A stretch of 64,000 nt of DNA from HXMU1428-3 sp965215715 (lineage in GTDB: Bacteria; Pseudomonadota; Alphaproteobacteria; Rhizobiales; HXMU1428-3): the NCBI GenBank assembly GCA_965215715.1, contig OZ244129.1, positions 1,860,001-1,924,000 on the forward strand. Direction: 5' to 3'. The position numbers and the translations under genes were made by a program. This document shows, one piece after another, positions 16,254 through 25,453 of this stretch. Each line of letters starts with the position of its first letter. The stretch's first letter is position 1. A model generated the notes under the pieces. It searched no databases, was not told the DNA's origin, and saw only the letters and a program-made list of their open reading frames with translations.

Positions 16254-18065
16254 TTACCCTCCTTCAATCTCTTCTCGTTTCATTTCCAGCTCGAGCCATT
16301 GTTCTTCTAGCGCGCTGTGTTCTGCCATGGCTTTGGTTAAGGTTGACGACAGCTGATTGAACCGCTCAGGGTCTTTGGTGAACAGGTCAGGGTCTTCAAG
16401 TTCTTTTTGATGCGCCGCTATTTTGGCTTCTACGTCCGCAATTTTATCCGGTAAGGTTTCTAGGGCATATTTGTCTTTGTAGGAGAGCCGCTTGGTTGCT
16501 TTTTCGCCCTGAGGGGGCTCGTTGTTTGCGGCCCTTTTTATTTTCTTTTCTGAGGGCTGTCCGGTAATCTGGCGTTGTTTTTCCAATTGCGCGGCGGCTT
16601 GGCTATAGCCGCCGGCATATTCGGTCCATTTGCCCTCTTCTTGCCAAACCAGAACGGAAGTGACGACGCGATCTAAAAAGTCACGATCGTGGCTGACCAG
16701 CAGAACGGTGCCTTCATAGGCTGCAAGCAGTTCTTCTAATAAGTCCAATGTTTCCAGATCAAGGTCATTGGTGGGTTCGTCCAAGATCATTAAATTGGAG
16801 GGCAGACTTAAGGCGCGTGCCAACATTAACCGTGCGCGCTCACCGCCAGAGAGCACATCAAGCGGGGTGCGGGCTTGGGCGGGTTGGAATAAAAAGTCCT
16901 TCATATAGCCAATGACATGTTTGGTCCGACCGCCCACTTCAACCATGTCGCCGCCGCCATTGGTCAGGGCGTCTTGCACCGTCCAATTGGGTTTTAAACT
17001 GTCTCTTGCCTGGTCAAGGGTGACCGTTGATAAGTTACTGCCCAGCGTGATGTGGCCTTCATCTGGCTCTAGTTGGCCGGTTAGCATTTTGATGAGGGTG
17101 GTTTTGCCCGCCCCATTGGGCCCGACAATACCGAGCCGGTCACCGCGCATGAGTTTTAAATCAAGATTATGAATAATCGCTTTTTCATCATAGGCTTTGG
17201 AGATAGCTTTAGCCTCAATCACCCGTTTACCAGAAATTTTTGCCTCTGATTGTTCAAGGACGACTTTGCCCTGTGGCCCCTTATGTTCGCGCCGGTCTTG
17301 GCGCAATTGGTGCAAATTGGCCAACCGCTTTTGATTGCGTTTGCGCCGTGCTGTCACCCCATAGCGCAACCAGTCTTCCTCACGGGCAATTTCACGATCT
17401 CGTTTATGGGCATCGAGCTCTTCTTGGGCAAACACCTCATCGCGCCAGCTTTCAAATTGATCAAACCCGCGTTTCATTAAACGGGTGATGCCGCGATCAA
17501 TCCATAAAACGGAAGAGGCAACATTTTCTAAAAACTTGCGGTCATGGCTGATTAAGATCAGGCTTGCGTTTTGTTGCAATAGGTATTGTTCGAGCCATTC
17601 TATGGTTGGCAAATCCAAATGATTGGTGGGCTCATCGAGCAGTAAAATGTCCGGTTCTGAGGCCAAAACACGAACCAAGGCCGCCCGGCGGGATTCTCCA
17701 CCCGACAAAGTCTTTACGCTTAAATGCCCTTTGATTTGCAGGGCATCAAGCAAGGGCTCGACCTTATAGGCCTCATCTGGTGAGCTAAGCCCGCTTAACG
17801 CATAGTCATGCACGGTTTCATACTTAGAAAAATCAGGTTCTTGTTCAAGATATTGGATGCTGGTGCCAGGTTGTAAAAAACGCTCTCCGTCATCGGGTTC
17901 AATCATACTGGCCGCGATTTTTAACAGGCTGGATTTGCCCGACCCATTGCGCCCAACCAGGCACAACCGGTCTCTTTCAAACAAGGACAGCTCTGCCCCG
18001 TTGAGTATTGGCTCGCCGCCAAAAGACAAATGAATGTTTTGCAATGTTAAAAGTGGCGGGGCCAT
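16254..18065 (-). CDS. ABC-F family ATPase (Uup-like)
   Basis: Soluble tandem ATP-binding-cassette protein of 603 residues without membrane segments. Two Walker A motifs are visible (GRNGSGKSSLLK, about 37-48, and GPNGAGKTTLIK, about 316-327), two signatures (LSGGESRRAAL and LSGGERARLML) and two Walker B segments (DILLLDEPTNHLDL and LMILDEPTNDLDL). The C-terminal coiled coil (about 520-600) is charged, as in Uup. ABC-F proteins act on ribosomes; Uup-like members have also been linked to DNA-transposition effects. Convergent with the MAPEG gene, 25 bases apart. Confidence 0.94.
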   Translation of the reverse strand: MAPPLLTLQNIHLSFGGEPILNGAELSLFERDRLCLVGRNGSGKSSLLKIAASMIEPDDGERFLQPGTSIQYLEQEPDFSKYETVHDYALSGLSSPDEAYKVEPLLDALQIKGHLSVKTLSGGESRRAALVRVLASEPDILLLDEPTNHLDLPTIEWLEQYLLQQNASLILISHDRKFLENVASSVLWIDRGITRLMKRGFDQFESWRDEVFAQEELDAHKRDREIAREEDWLRYGVTARRKRNQKRLANLHQLRQDRREHKGPQGKVVLEQSEAKISGKRVIEAKAISKAYDEKAIIHNLDLKLMRGDRLGIVGPNGAGKTTLIKMLTGQLEPDEGHITLGSNLSTVTLDQARDSLKPNWTVQDALTNGGGDMVEVGGRTKHVIGYMKDFLFQPAQARTPLDVLSGGERARLMLARALSLPSNLMILDEPTNDLDLETLDLLEELLAAYEGTVLLVSHDRDFLDRVVTSVLVWQEEGKWTEYAGGYSQAAAQLEKQRQITGQPSEKKIKRAANNEPPQGEKATKRLSYKDKYALETLPDKIADVEAKIAAHQKELEDPDLFTKDPERFNQLSSTLTKAMAEHSALEEQWLELEMKREEIEGG

Positions 18066-18103
18066 ATATTACCTTAATTAAACCTGAGCTCACGCCTTAA
18101 GCA

Positions 18104-18574
18104 TCAGAAAGAAACTGGTTTGAAAATCATTAGAGCGAAAATGGTTAGCATTGATATGAAGGCTGGCCAACCTAAAATAAACCAGCGGCGATAAAGTTGG
18201 AAAAACCTGGGTGGTAAGGTGCTTTCATTGTTGGCAGATGAGTGGGCAAGTTTGGCCATTTCTATCTGCATGAACACAACCGGGACCCAACACAGACCAA
18301 TAATGATATAGAGAGCTAAGCTTACTGCAATCCATAAATCCAGGAATTCATATCCCGCTTGCCAGACGAGCAAAGCGCCTGTGAGGGGTTGGATGAGGGC
18401 GGCGGTAAGGGTGAATAAATAGTCAGCTTTTACAACAATTTGCGAGGTGGCGGCTATGGCTTGCACATCTTTCGTTCGCACCGCGCTGAACATAAAAAAG
18501 GCAATGCCCAATCCTGTGCCAAACAAAATGCAAGCGCCCATAATGTGTAGGTATTTGAGTAGCAGATAACTCAT
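18104..18574 (-). CDS. DUF2269 family integral membrane protein
   Basis: Membrane protein of 156 residues with four hydrophobic segments, opening YLLLKYLHIMGACILFGTGLG, which is characteristic of the DUF2269 family. Function unknown. Its ATG overlaps the stop of the upstream SDR-DoxX fusion in an ATGA arrangement, so the two are translationally coupled and probably work together. Confidence 0.82.
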   Translation of the reverse strand: MSYLLLKYLHIMGACILFGTGLGIAFFMFSAVRTKDVQAIAATSQIVVKADYLFTLTAALIQPLTGALLVWQAGYEFLDLWIAVSLALYIIIGLCWVPVVFMQIEMAKLAHSSANNESTLPPRFFQLYRRWFILGWPAFISMLTIFALMIFKPVSF

Positions 18575-19866
18575 CTTTTTTCATTTAGCCCCATGACTAG
18601 TCCAATGATCAAAATAAACAGAGCGCTTTCCAACACCCACATCATAAATACAGATGGGCTGGAGACATATGGCAATGTGCTTAAGCTGGCAAGGGCTATC
18701 AACCCAATTTTAAGCCCCCCCCCCCAGGCCAGCCAACGTTTTGAGAGAAACAGCGCGCCAGCCACAATGGTCAACCCCTGCCCGATTGGTTTGAACACAT
18801 CGGTTAGCCCTTCATTGAAAGTTGGCAACCCATTATTTGCAAAATACTCCACCCCCATGATGATCCAGGTTAAGCCCAGCACCCATTGCAGACAGGGCCA
18901 TAAAAATGCTGTGCGGGCGTGTTGCCGGTCTGGAAAGGCGGCGGGCCTTTGGGCTAAATTTTCGTCCATGGTTTTCAAGGGGCGGCCGAGCACGGTTTGA
19001 AACGGGGTTGGGTCATGTTCTTTAAAATGGTCCATTTGTTCAAGCGAGGCCGTGCGCAAGGGGGTTCGGTTGCCAAACAAAGAGACGAGATCACCAATCA
19101 ATAAAAGAGAGCGCATGATAAAACGTGGCACCAAAATGGATGTTGCAGGGCCAAAGCCGAGCCATTTGCGATAGTTGGCCAGAATTTGGGCTAGACTTTT
19201 TACCTGCGGGCCGACAGCATATACGATGCCGTCCTTGATCTCTCCTTGCCCTTTTCCCTCTAATAGGTGCACGATCCCGTCGGACAAATCTGACAAAGCT
19301 ATGGGTTGGAATTTTTGTGTGCCTGGGCTTGGCACGGGGACGACATATGGCAGGCCTGCCAAAGCGCGCATGAGCAGTGCACCTCCGTTTGAACCAGCTC
19401 CTAACACCAAACAGGGGCGCACGATGGTCCAATCCAAATCGGTTTGCGCTAAGGCTTGGTCGCCAGCCTGTTTGCTTTTTGCATAGTCGGTGGACACGGC
19501 TTCATCTGTGGTGGTGGCTGAAATATGAACCAGTTTTGTGACACCGGCCATTTGTGCCCCTTCAAACAAAGCTTTGGCGCCGCTCCCATGAACCTTAGAC
19601 GAGTTATCGCGCAAATCTGATTGCAAAATGCCAACACAATTCACCACCCCTTCTATTGGGTCTGTTTGCGCCTGGAACCGTTGCACCCAGGTTTGAGGGT
19701 CTAGATCATGATTAAAATCAGAAAAGATCCATTCGATCTGCGGGATAAGCCGGCGGCCAAGGTCTAAATCTCTGCCAGCGCCTATGACCTCGTGCCCAGC
19801 TTGCGTAAGCGCTTGCACAACCCCGCGCCCGATGAACCCATAAGCGCCTGTTACCAATATTTTCAT
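18571..19866 (-). CDS. SDR NAD(P)-binding protein fused to a DoxX-like membrane domain
   Basis: The 431 residues split into an N-terminal Rossmann domain (about 1-290), with the nucleotide-binding loop TGAYGFIGRGVVQALTQAGH and a VKLVHISATTTD stretch typical of atypical SDRs, and a C-terminal part (about 305-430) with four membrane helices of DoxX-like type. It is therefore an NAD(P)-dependent enzyme anchored to the membrane. It is coupled to the following DUF2269 gene by a 4-base overlap. The coding strand has a run of eleven G residues (plus-strand C run 18715-18725) in the membrane part, encoding WGGG; slippage there would truncate the protein. Confidence 0.85.
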   Translation of the reverse strand: MKILVTGAYGFIGRGVVQALTQAGHEVIGAGRDLDLGRRLIPQIEWIFSDFNHDLDPQTWVQRFQAQTDPIEGVVNCVGILQSDLRDNSSKVHGSGAKALFEGAQMAGVTKLVHISATTTDEAVSTDYAKSKQAGDQALAQTDLDWTIVRPCLVLGAGSNGGALLMRALAGLPYVVPVPSPGTQKFQPIALSDLSDGIVHLLEGKGQGEIKDGIVYAVGPQVKSLAQILANYRKWLGFGPATSILVPRFIMRSLLLIGDLVSLFGNRTPLRTASLEQMDHFKEHDPTPFQTVLGRPLKTMDENLAQRPAAFPDRQHARTAFLWPCLQWVLGLTWIIMGVEYFANNGLPTFNEGLTDVFKPIGQGLTIVAGALFLSKRWLAWGGGLKIGLIALASLSTLPYVSSPSVFMMWVLESALFILIIGLVMGLNEKR

Positions 19867-20045
19867 CGGTTTTGCCCCTCACAGCCTTTACCTGGGGGCA
19901 AATGTACGACGCAACTGTTGGTGAAACAAAGAAAAAAGTGCCTCACTCAACCATTGCAAAAATATATTGCCTTTTTGCGTGCGTCTTTGGCCAAAACAAG
20001 CTAACAATGGGCACCTTTTTAAAATTGAAGACACACAAAGCGACT

Positions 20046-20921
20046 ATGGAAAATCAAGAGAGCCAAACAACCGATCAACCGTTGGAGCCCAGCGCATTGA
20101 ATAACTCAGAAACAGGTGGGCATCCGCTGTTTCAAAACGCCCCGTCTTCGGTTGAGTTTACAAAATTGCGTAAGCGGTTGATCCGCAAAATGCGCGAAGC
20201 GCTTGAGGCTTATTCTATGGTCACGCCGGGCTCAAAATGGCTGGTTTGCATTTCTGGTGGCAAGGACAGCTATGGGCTGATAAGCCTGTTGCATGACCTG
20301 AAATGGCGCGGGCTTTTGCCTGTTGAGCTCATTGCGATGAATTTGGATCAAAAGCAACCTGGTTTTCCAAGTGATGTGTTGCCAAATTTTTTTCAATCTT
20401 TTGACATTCCTTATCATATCGAGACACAAGATACCTACTCGATCGTGACTGACAAAGTGCCTGAGAACAAGACCTATTGCTCTTTATGCTCAAGATTGCG
20501 CCGCGGCATTATTTATTCCACCGCCAAGCGTTTGGGGTGTGATACGGTTGTGCTAGGCCATCACCGCGAAGATGCGTTGGAGACGTTTTTGCTGAATTTA
20601 TTCTTTGGTGCAAAAATGGCGGCCATGCCGGCAAAACTGTTAACTGATGACAAAGACCTCAACCTTATTCGACCGCTGATTTATGTGGCAGAGCAGGATT
20701 TGGAAAAATTTGCCAAACACATGAAGTTTCCTATTATCCCGTGTGATTTATGCGGCAGCCAGGATGGGCTGCAACGCCAACAGATGAAAGCTATGTTAAA
20801 AGACTGGGAAGACAAGCGCCCGGGAACCAAAGAGGTGATGATGAAGGCCTTGGCTGACATCCGCCCCTCACAATTATTGGACAAGACCCTGTTTGATTTC
20901 AAAGACCTTATCCCTCAATAG
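20046..20921 (+). CDS. ttcA: tRNA 2-thiocytidine(32) synthetase
   Basis: Thiolates cytidine 32 of certain tRNAs using ATP and a 4Fe-4S cluster. The PP-loop is CISGGKDSYGL; the cluster ligands are in YCSLCSRLRRG (Cys-x2-Cys) and PCDLCGSQDG. VVLGHHREDALETFLLNLFF is also diagnostic. I place the start at the ATG at 20046, giving 291 residues; the frame is open much further upstream, but that portion has no family similarity and begins only 6 bases from the divergent SDR gene. No strong Shine-Dalgarno is seen at any candidate start, so the N terminus is uncertain. Confidence 0.93.
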   Translation: MENQESQTTDQPLEPSALNNSETGGHPLFQNAPSSVEFTKLRKRLIRKMREALEAYSMVTPGSKWLVCISGGKDSYGLISLLHDLKWRGLLPVELIAMNLDQKQPGFPSDVLPNFFQSFDIPYHIETQDTYSIVTDKVPENKTYCSLCSRLRRGIIYSTAKRLGCDTVVLGHHREDALETFLLNLFFGAKMAAMPAKLLTDDKDLNLIRPLIYVAEQDLEKFAKHMKFPIIPCDLCGSQDGLQRQQMKAMLKDWEDKRPGTKEVMMKALADIRPSQLLDKTLFDFKDLIPQ

Positions 20922-21296
20922 GGTCTCAGCACTTCCCCTTAAATCTCCTGGTTCATGTTGTATCGTTAGGCGACCCTTCACAATTTACAGCAAAGCACGC
21001 CCTTTTTGACAAAAGCCCCCAACCTTGGGACCCCAAATTGGAAGGGGACGTGTTTGAGGAAATGCTGACGAGATAAGTCAAAAACCTGAAACACCCCGGC
21101 ATAAGCTAAAAAGCATTAAAAAATAAGCACGCCGAAAGGCTCTTAGCGGGCTTATTTTTACTTTTTTGGATGTTTTTTTATAAAGCCCGCCCTTTTACCA
21201 ATTTTATTACCCTGTTGAGACTTTGGGCCCCTTGCCCTATTGAATTCTATCCCCTATAGAAGCAGTAAATTTTTTGGATCTTTTATGGGGTTTTTT
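20922..21296. other. Intergenic region between ttcA and icd
   Basis: About 375 bases. It contains the ttcA terminator (21122-21167, listed) and must contain the icd promoter in the AT-rich stretch after it. The start of the region carries CTTCCCCTTAAATCTCCTGG, which weakly resembles the arms of the long hairpin at 8665-8790. No gene was seen. Confidence 0.4.
21122..21167 (+). terminator. Intrinsic terminator after ttcA
   Basis: Stem AATAAGCACGC (21122-21132) pairs with GCGGGCTTATT (21146-21156), 10 of 11 positions, followed by a T-rich tract to 21167. It lies 200 bases after ttcA and 130 before icd. Confidence 0.75.
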
Positions 21297-22511
21297 ATGA
21301 GCAAAATCAAAGTTGCAAATCCCGTCGTTGAATTAGACGGCGATGAAATGACACGCATTATCTGGCAATTTATCAAAGACAAACTCATTCACCCTTATCT
21401 TGATATTGACCTGCATTATTATGATTTGGGTGTTGAAGAGCGCGACCGCACCGATGACCAGATCACAATTGATGCCGCTGAGGCGATCAAAAAGCATGGC
21501 GTTGGCGTTAAATGCGCGACCATCACCCCTGATGAGCAGCGGGTGGAAGAATTTAACCTGAAACAAATGTGGCGCTCTCCTAACGGGACCATCAGAAATA
21601 TTTTGGGCGGGGTTGTGTTTCGTGAACCGATTATTTGCCACAATGTACCGCGCCTTGTACCTGGATGGACATCGCCGATTGTTGTTGGCCGTCATGCTTT
21701 TGGTGACCAGTACCGCGCAACAGACTTTCTTGTGCCTGGCAAGGGCAAGCTGACAATGAAGTTTGAAGGCGAAGATGGGCAAGTGATTGAAGAGGAAATT
21801 TTTGACTTCCCTTCAAGCGGCATTGCCATGGGCATGTATAACCTGGATGAGAGCATCAAGGATTTTGCCCGTGCTTGTATGAACTATGGCCTTAACCGCA
21901 AATGGCCCGTTTACCTTTCAACGAAAAACACGATCTTAAAAAAGTACGATGGGCGTTTTAAAGACCTGTTCCAAGAGATCTTTGAGGCTGAATTTGCTGA
22001 CAAGTTTAAAGACGCTGGCATTCTTTATGAGCACCGGTTGATTGATGACATGGTGGCTTGTGCGCTGAAATGGTCTGGTAAGTTCATCTGGGCGTGTAAG
22101 AACTATGATGGTGATGTGCAGTCTGACACTGTTGCCCAAGGCTTTGGTTCGCTTGGCCTGATGACCTCTGTGTTGATGACGCCGGATGGCAAAACTGTTG
22201 AAGCGGAAGCAGCGCACGGCACTGTGACCCGCCATTACCGTTTGCACCAGGAAGGCAAAGAGACGTCTACAAACTCTATTGCTTCTATCTTTGCCTGGAC
22301 GAGAGGTTTGGCGCACCGGGCGAAACTAGATGATAATGAAGAGTTGGCCAAATTTGCTCTGACCCTTGAAAAGGTCTGTGTTGACACCGTTGAATCTGGC
22401 GACATGACCAAAGACTTGGCGCTACTCGTTGGGCCTGAACAGAAATGGCTTTCAACAATCGGATTCCTGGATAAGGTTGATCAAAACTTGCAAAAAGCTA
22501 TGGGTGCTTAA
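21297..22511 (+). CDS. icd: NADP-dependent isocitrate dehydrogenase
   Basis: TCA-cycle enzyme converting isocitrate to 2-oxoglutarate with NADPH, 404 residues. It is the homodimeric type closest to eukaryotic cytosolic IDH, opening KIKVANPVVELDGDEMTRI, with the substrate-binding SPNGTIRNILGG, RHAFGDQYRATDF, the Lys-bearing HRLIDDMVACALKW and NADP-contact AHGTVTRHYR. The ATG at 21297 is preferred over a TTG 57 bases upstream because the family starts with MxKIKV. It has its own terminator 20 bases downstream. Confidence 0.97.
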   Translation: MSKIKVANPVVELDGDEMTRIIWQFIKDKLIHPYLDIDLHYYDLGVEERDRTDDQITIDAAEAIKKHGVGVKCATITPDEQRVEEFNLKQMWRSPNGTIRNILGGVVFREPIICHNVPRLVPGWTSPIVVGRHAFGDQYRATDFLVPGKGKLTMKFEGEDGQVIEEEIFDFPSSGIAMGMYNLDESIKDFARACMNYGLNRKWPVYLSTKNTILKKYDGRFKDLFQEIFEAEFADKFKDAGILYEHRLIDDMVACALKWSGKFIWACKNYDGDVQSDTVAQGFGSLGLMTSVLMTPDGKTVEAEAAHGTVTRHYRLHQEGKETSTNSIASIFAWTRGLAHRAKLDDNEELAKFALTLEKVCVDTVESGDMTKDLALLVGPEQKWLSTIGFLDKVDQNLQKAMGA

Positions 22512-22530
22512 AGTTTTGATGGTATCAATT

Positions 22531-22559
22531 AAGGGCGGCCTTGGAGCCGCCCTTTTTTT
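22531..22559 (+). terminator. Intrinsic terminator after icd
   Basis: AAGGGCGGC (22531-22539) pairs perfectly with GCCGCCCTT (22546-22554) around a 6-base loop, followed by a run of T residues. It is one-sided: the opposite strand lacks a T-tract, so the convergent channel gene does not share it. Confidence 0.92.
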
Positions 22560-22573
22560 GTCTGGTTTAACAA

Positions 22574-23746
22574 TTAATCGTCTTGATGCTCATCCATCAT
22601 TCTTTGAGTTGCAACGCGGCGGATGTGGTTATTGAGCTTTTCGTTCTTGTGCAACAAATATTCAAAATCGGCGCGCTCAAGTTGTAGCAAATGACTGTTT
22701 GATACAACACGGGCTGAGGCCAGATAGCTTCCCTTGGATAACATCCCCACCTCGCCAAAAAATTCCCCGGCTTCTAATTGGGTTGTTTTCTTGCCATCAT
22801 CAATTTCCACTTCTCCGGCGACAATAAAATACATGGCCGTGGCTTCCTGTCCCTTTTCAAAAATAAGCACATCCTTAGGAAACCGCTGCGATTGCAGTAG
22901 TTCCATAATCTCTGCCACTTCAGTTGCTTGCAATTGATTAAAAACGGGCACGCGGGCAACCATATTCCAATTGATCACAAATTCACGCCGGTTGATCTCG
23001 CGGGCAAAGCCGGTTGAGATAATGCCAATGGGCAGCGCAAACATGCCCAGACCGAAAACCATAAACAAGCCACTCCATATTTTGCCCAAGGTGGTCACTG
23101 GCACCGCATCACCAAAGCCAACGGTTGTTAGGGTGGCAAGGGCCCACCACATAGAGCTGGGAATATCACCAAATGTTTCTGGTTGGACATCACCTTCGAT
23201 GTAATGCATGACACTGGAGGCCAACAGAATAAGCGCCAGCATAATCATCAGCGCGCCAAGAAGAGCCCGGCCTTCATTGTAAAACACTTTGATCAGCACT
23301 TGCATGGTGGTGGAATAGCGCAAGATTTTAAAAAAGCGGAACAGGCGCAATATGCGCAAGGCACGTAGATCAGCGCCAACCAAAGCGCCTAGATAAAATG
23401 GCAGGATCGCGATCAGATCAATTACTTGCATGGGTTGCAGGGCAAATTTTAACCGCGCCTTTAGGGGCGTGTGAGAGCGCAAGGGAATATGTTCAACACA
23501 GGCCCAAATGCGCAGCACATATTCAATGGTAAAAAAGATGATGGAGAACACTTCAAAATAATACAGAAAGTTTGCATAATCTTGCGCAATCCAGCCAACA
23601 GAGCCAAGCACAAAGGCTGCCACATTGAGCAAAATCATGACAATGATGACGATATCACAGGCCCGGCTTGGCAAATCATCACTGACGCCGGCTTCCAATA
23701 TCTGGTGCACCCGATAACGAAATTGATTTCTTGGCGTCTCAATCAT
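22574..23746 (-). CDS. Voltage-gated-type potassium channel with cyclic-nucleotide-binding domain
   Basis: Predicted six-helix ion channel of 390 residues with a cytosolic regulatory domain. The N-terminal voltage-sensor-like helices end in an Arg-rich S4 (RALRILRLFRFFKILR, about 132-147). The pore carries the K+ selectivity filter TTVGFGDAVPVT (about 216-227). The C-terminal 120 residues form a cyclic-nucleotide-binding fold with VLIFEKGQEATAMYFIVAGE and GEFFGEVGMLSKGSYLASAR; the last resembles the phosphate-binding cassette. It therefore probably conducts K+ and is gated by cAMP/cGMP, like MloK1-type channels. Single gene, upstream of it lies the guaA 3' end at 56 bases. Confidence 0.9.
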   Translation of the reverse strand: MIETPRNQFRYRVHQILEAGVSDDLPSRACDIVIIVMILLNVAAFVLGSVGWIAQDYANFLYYFEVFSIIFFTIEYVLRIWACVEHIPLRSHTPLKARLKFALQPMQVIDLIAILPFYLGALVGADLRALRILRLFRFFKILRYSTTMQVLIKVFYNEGRALLGALMIMLALILLASSVMHYIEGDVQPETFGDIPSSMWWALATLTTVGFGDAVPVTTLGKIWSGLFMVFGLGMFALPIGIISTGFAREINRREFVINWNMVARVPVFNQLQATEVAEIMELLQSQRFPKDVLIFEKGQEATAMYFIVAGEVEIDDGKKTTQLEAGEFFGEVGMLSKGSYLASARVVSNSHLLQLERADFEYLLHKNEKLNNHIRRVATQRMMDEHQDD

Positions 23747-23802
23747 TCATGGCCCCCATTTTTGCGCTTTGAAGTGTTACAAAACCATCCTGTTTTGCGT
23801 GC

Positions 23803-25371
23803 CTACTCCCACTCGATTGTTCCGGGTGGTTTTGATGTGATGTCATAAACAACCCGGTTAATACCGCGCACCTCATTAATGATGCGTGTTGATGTATGAC
23901 TTAAAAACTCATGGTCAAAGGGATAGTAATCTGCCGTCATGCCATCTGTTGAGGTGACAGCTCGCAGGCCCAACACATAATCGTATGTGCGAGCATCCCC
24001 CATCACGCCAACGGTGCGCACGGGCAAGAGCACACAAAAGGCTTGCCAGATCTCATCGTACAGACCGTGGTTTTTAATCTCTTCCAAATAGACATGATCT
24101 GCTTTGCGCAAAATGTCACATTTTTCTTGGGTCACTTCGCCAGGGATACGAATGGCAAGACCGGGCCCGGGAAACGGATGACGGCGAATGAAGGGTTCTG
24201 GCAAGCCTAATTCGCGGCCCAGCACCCTGACCTCATCTTTAAACAGCTCGCGCAAGGGTTCTACCAAATCCATGTTCATGCGGTCAGGTAGCCCGCCAAC
24301 ATTATGGTGCGATTTAATCGTTACTGAGGGCCCGCCGGTGAAGGAGACACTTTCAATGACATCAGGGTAAAGCGTTCCCTGGGCCAAAAAGTCTGCTCCG
24401 CCCAATTTGGTTGCTTCTTCATCAAACACGTCAATAAATAGCTTGCCGATGATTTTGCGTTTTTTCTCAGGGTCATCAACACCGGCCAGCTCGCTTAAGA
24501 ACCGCTCTTGTGCCTGTACATGCACAAGCGGGATGTTGTAATGGTCCTTAAATAAACGGACCACTTCCTCGGCCTCATTCATGCGCAACAAGCCATGATC
24601 GACAAAAATACAATTGAGCTGATCGCCAATGGCTTCATGCAACAAAATTGCCGCCACAGACGAATCCACACCGCCAGAGAGCCCGCAGACAACCCGTTTG
24701 TCGCCCACTTGCTTGCGGATTTTATCAATCTCGCTTTGGCGAAAGGCGGCCATTGTCCAATCACCCTTGCAATCTGCAATGTTATGGATGAAATTTCTGA
24801 TAAGGGCTGTCCCGCACGGGGTGTGCACCACTTCGGGGTGGAACTGAACGGCATAAAACCGCAGGTCTTCATTGCTGATGGCCGCATATGGGGCGCCTTT
24901 GGATTTGGCGATCACTTTGAACCCATCAGGCAAGGCTGTCACCCGATCCCCATGGCTCATCCACACGCGAAGCGTGTTTGACATTCCTTCGTCTGCCCCC
25001 TCACTATCGAGGAGACCCTCAAAAAGAGGAGAGCTCTCAACTATTTCGATATCTGCGCGGCCAAATTCTTGATGATCACTGCTCTCTACCTTGCCACCCA
25101 ATTGCGCCACCATGGTTTGCTGGCCATAACAAATGCCAAGCACCGGGATCCCTGCTTTAAAAACCGCCTCTGGTGCGCGGGGCGTATCTGTATGGGTCAC
25201 ACTGGCTGGGCCGCCAGATAAAATCACAGCCTTTGGCTGCATGGTTTCAAAGGCTTTTTGCGCCGCGTTAAACGGGATAATTTCGCAGTAAACGCCCGCC
25301 TCTCGCACCCGCCTGGCGATCAGCTGGGTGACTTGCGAGCCAAAATCAATAATGAGGATTTGTTCTGTCAT
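23803..25371 (-). CDS. guaA: GMP synthase (glutamine-hydrolysing)
   Basis: Converts XMP to GMP with glutamine and ATP, the last step of guanine nucleotide synthesis. The 522 residues comprise a class I glutamine amidotransferase (VLGICYGQQTMVAQLGG with the catalytic Cys, and FYAVQFHPEVVHT with the His-x-Glu) and an ATP-pyrophosphatase domain (CGLSGGVDSSVAA). The C terminus, RVVYDITSKPPGTIEWE, is the invariant family ending. guaB, the preceding pathway step, is at 31776-33260 on the same strand, with the radical SAM cassette between them. Confidence 0.98.
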   Translation of the reverse strand: MTEQILIIDFGSQVTQLIARRVREAGVYCEIIPFNAAQKAFETMQPKAVILSGGPASVTHTDTPRAPEAVFKAGIPVLGICYGQQTMVAQLGGKVESSDHQEFGRADIEIVESSPLFEGLLDSEGADEGMSNTLRVWMSHGDRVTALPDGFKVIAKSKGAPYAAISNEDLRFYAVQFHPEVVHTPCGTALIRNFIHNIADCKGDWTMAAFRQSEIDKIRKQVGDKRVVCGLSGGVDSSVAAILLHEAIGDQLNCIFVDHGLLRMNEAEEVVRLFKDHYNIPLVHVQAQERFLSELAGVDDPEKKRKIIGKLFIDVFDEEATKLGGADFLAQGTLYPDVIESVSFTGGPSVTIKSHHNVGGLPDRMNMDLVEPLRELFKDEVRVLGRELGLPEPFIRRHPFPGPGLAIRIPGEVTQEKCDILRKADHVYLEEIKNHGLYDEIWQAFCVLLPVRTVGVMGDARTYDYVLGLRAVTSTDGMTADYYPFDHEFLSHTSTRIINEVRGINRVVYDITSKPPGTIEWE

Positions 25372-25453
25372 AAAAGGGTGTTACGCCAATCTAATTTCAA
25401 GTGCAAGAGGCAAGCAGGCACTGACAAACCTTTTTCTTTAATCTTTTCCTCCA

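Noticed and set aside
20930..20950. CTTCCCCTTAAATCTCCTGG as a further repeat copy
   Set aside because: Shares only about 10 contiguous bases with the hairpin arms; may be a decayed copy but not supportable alone.
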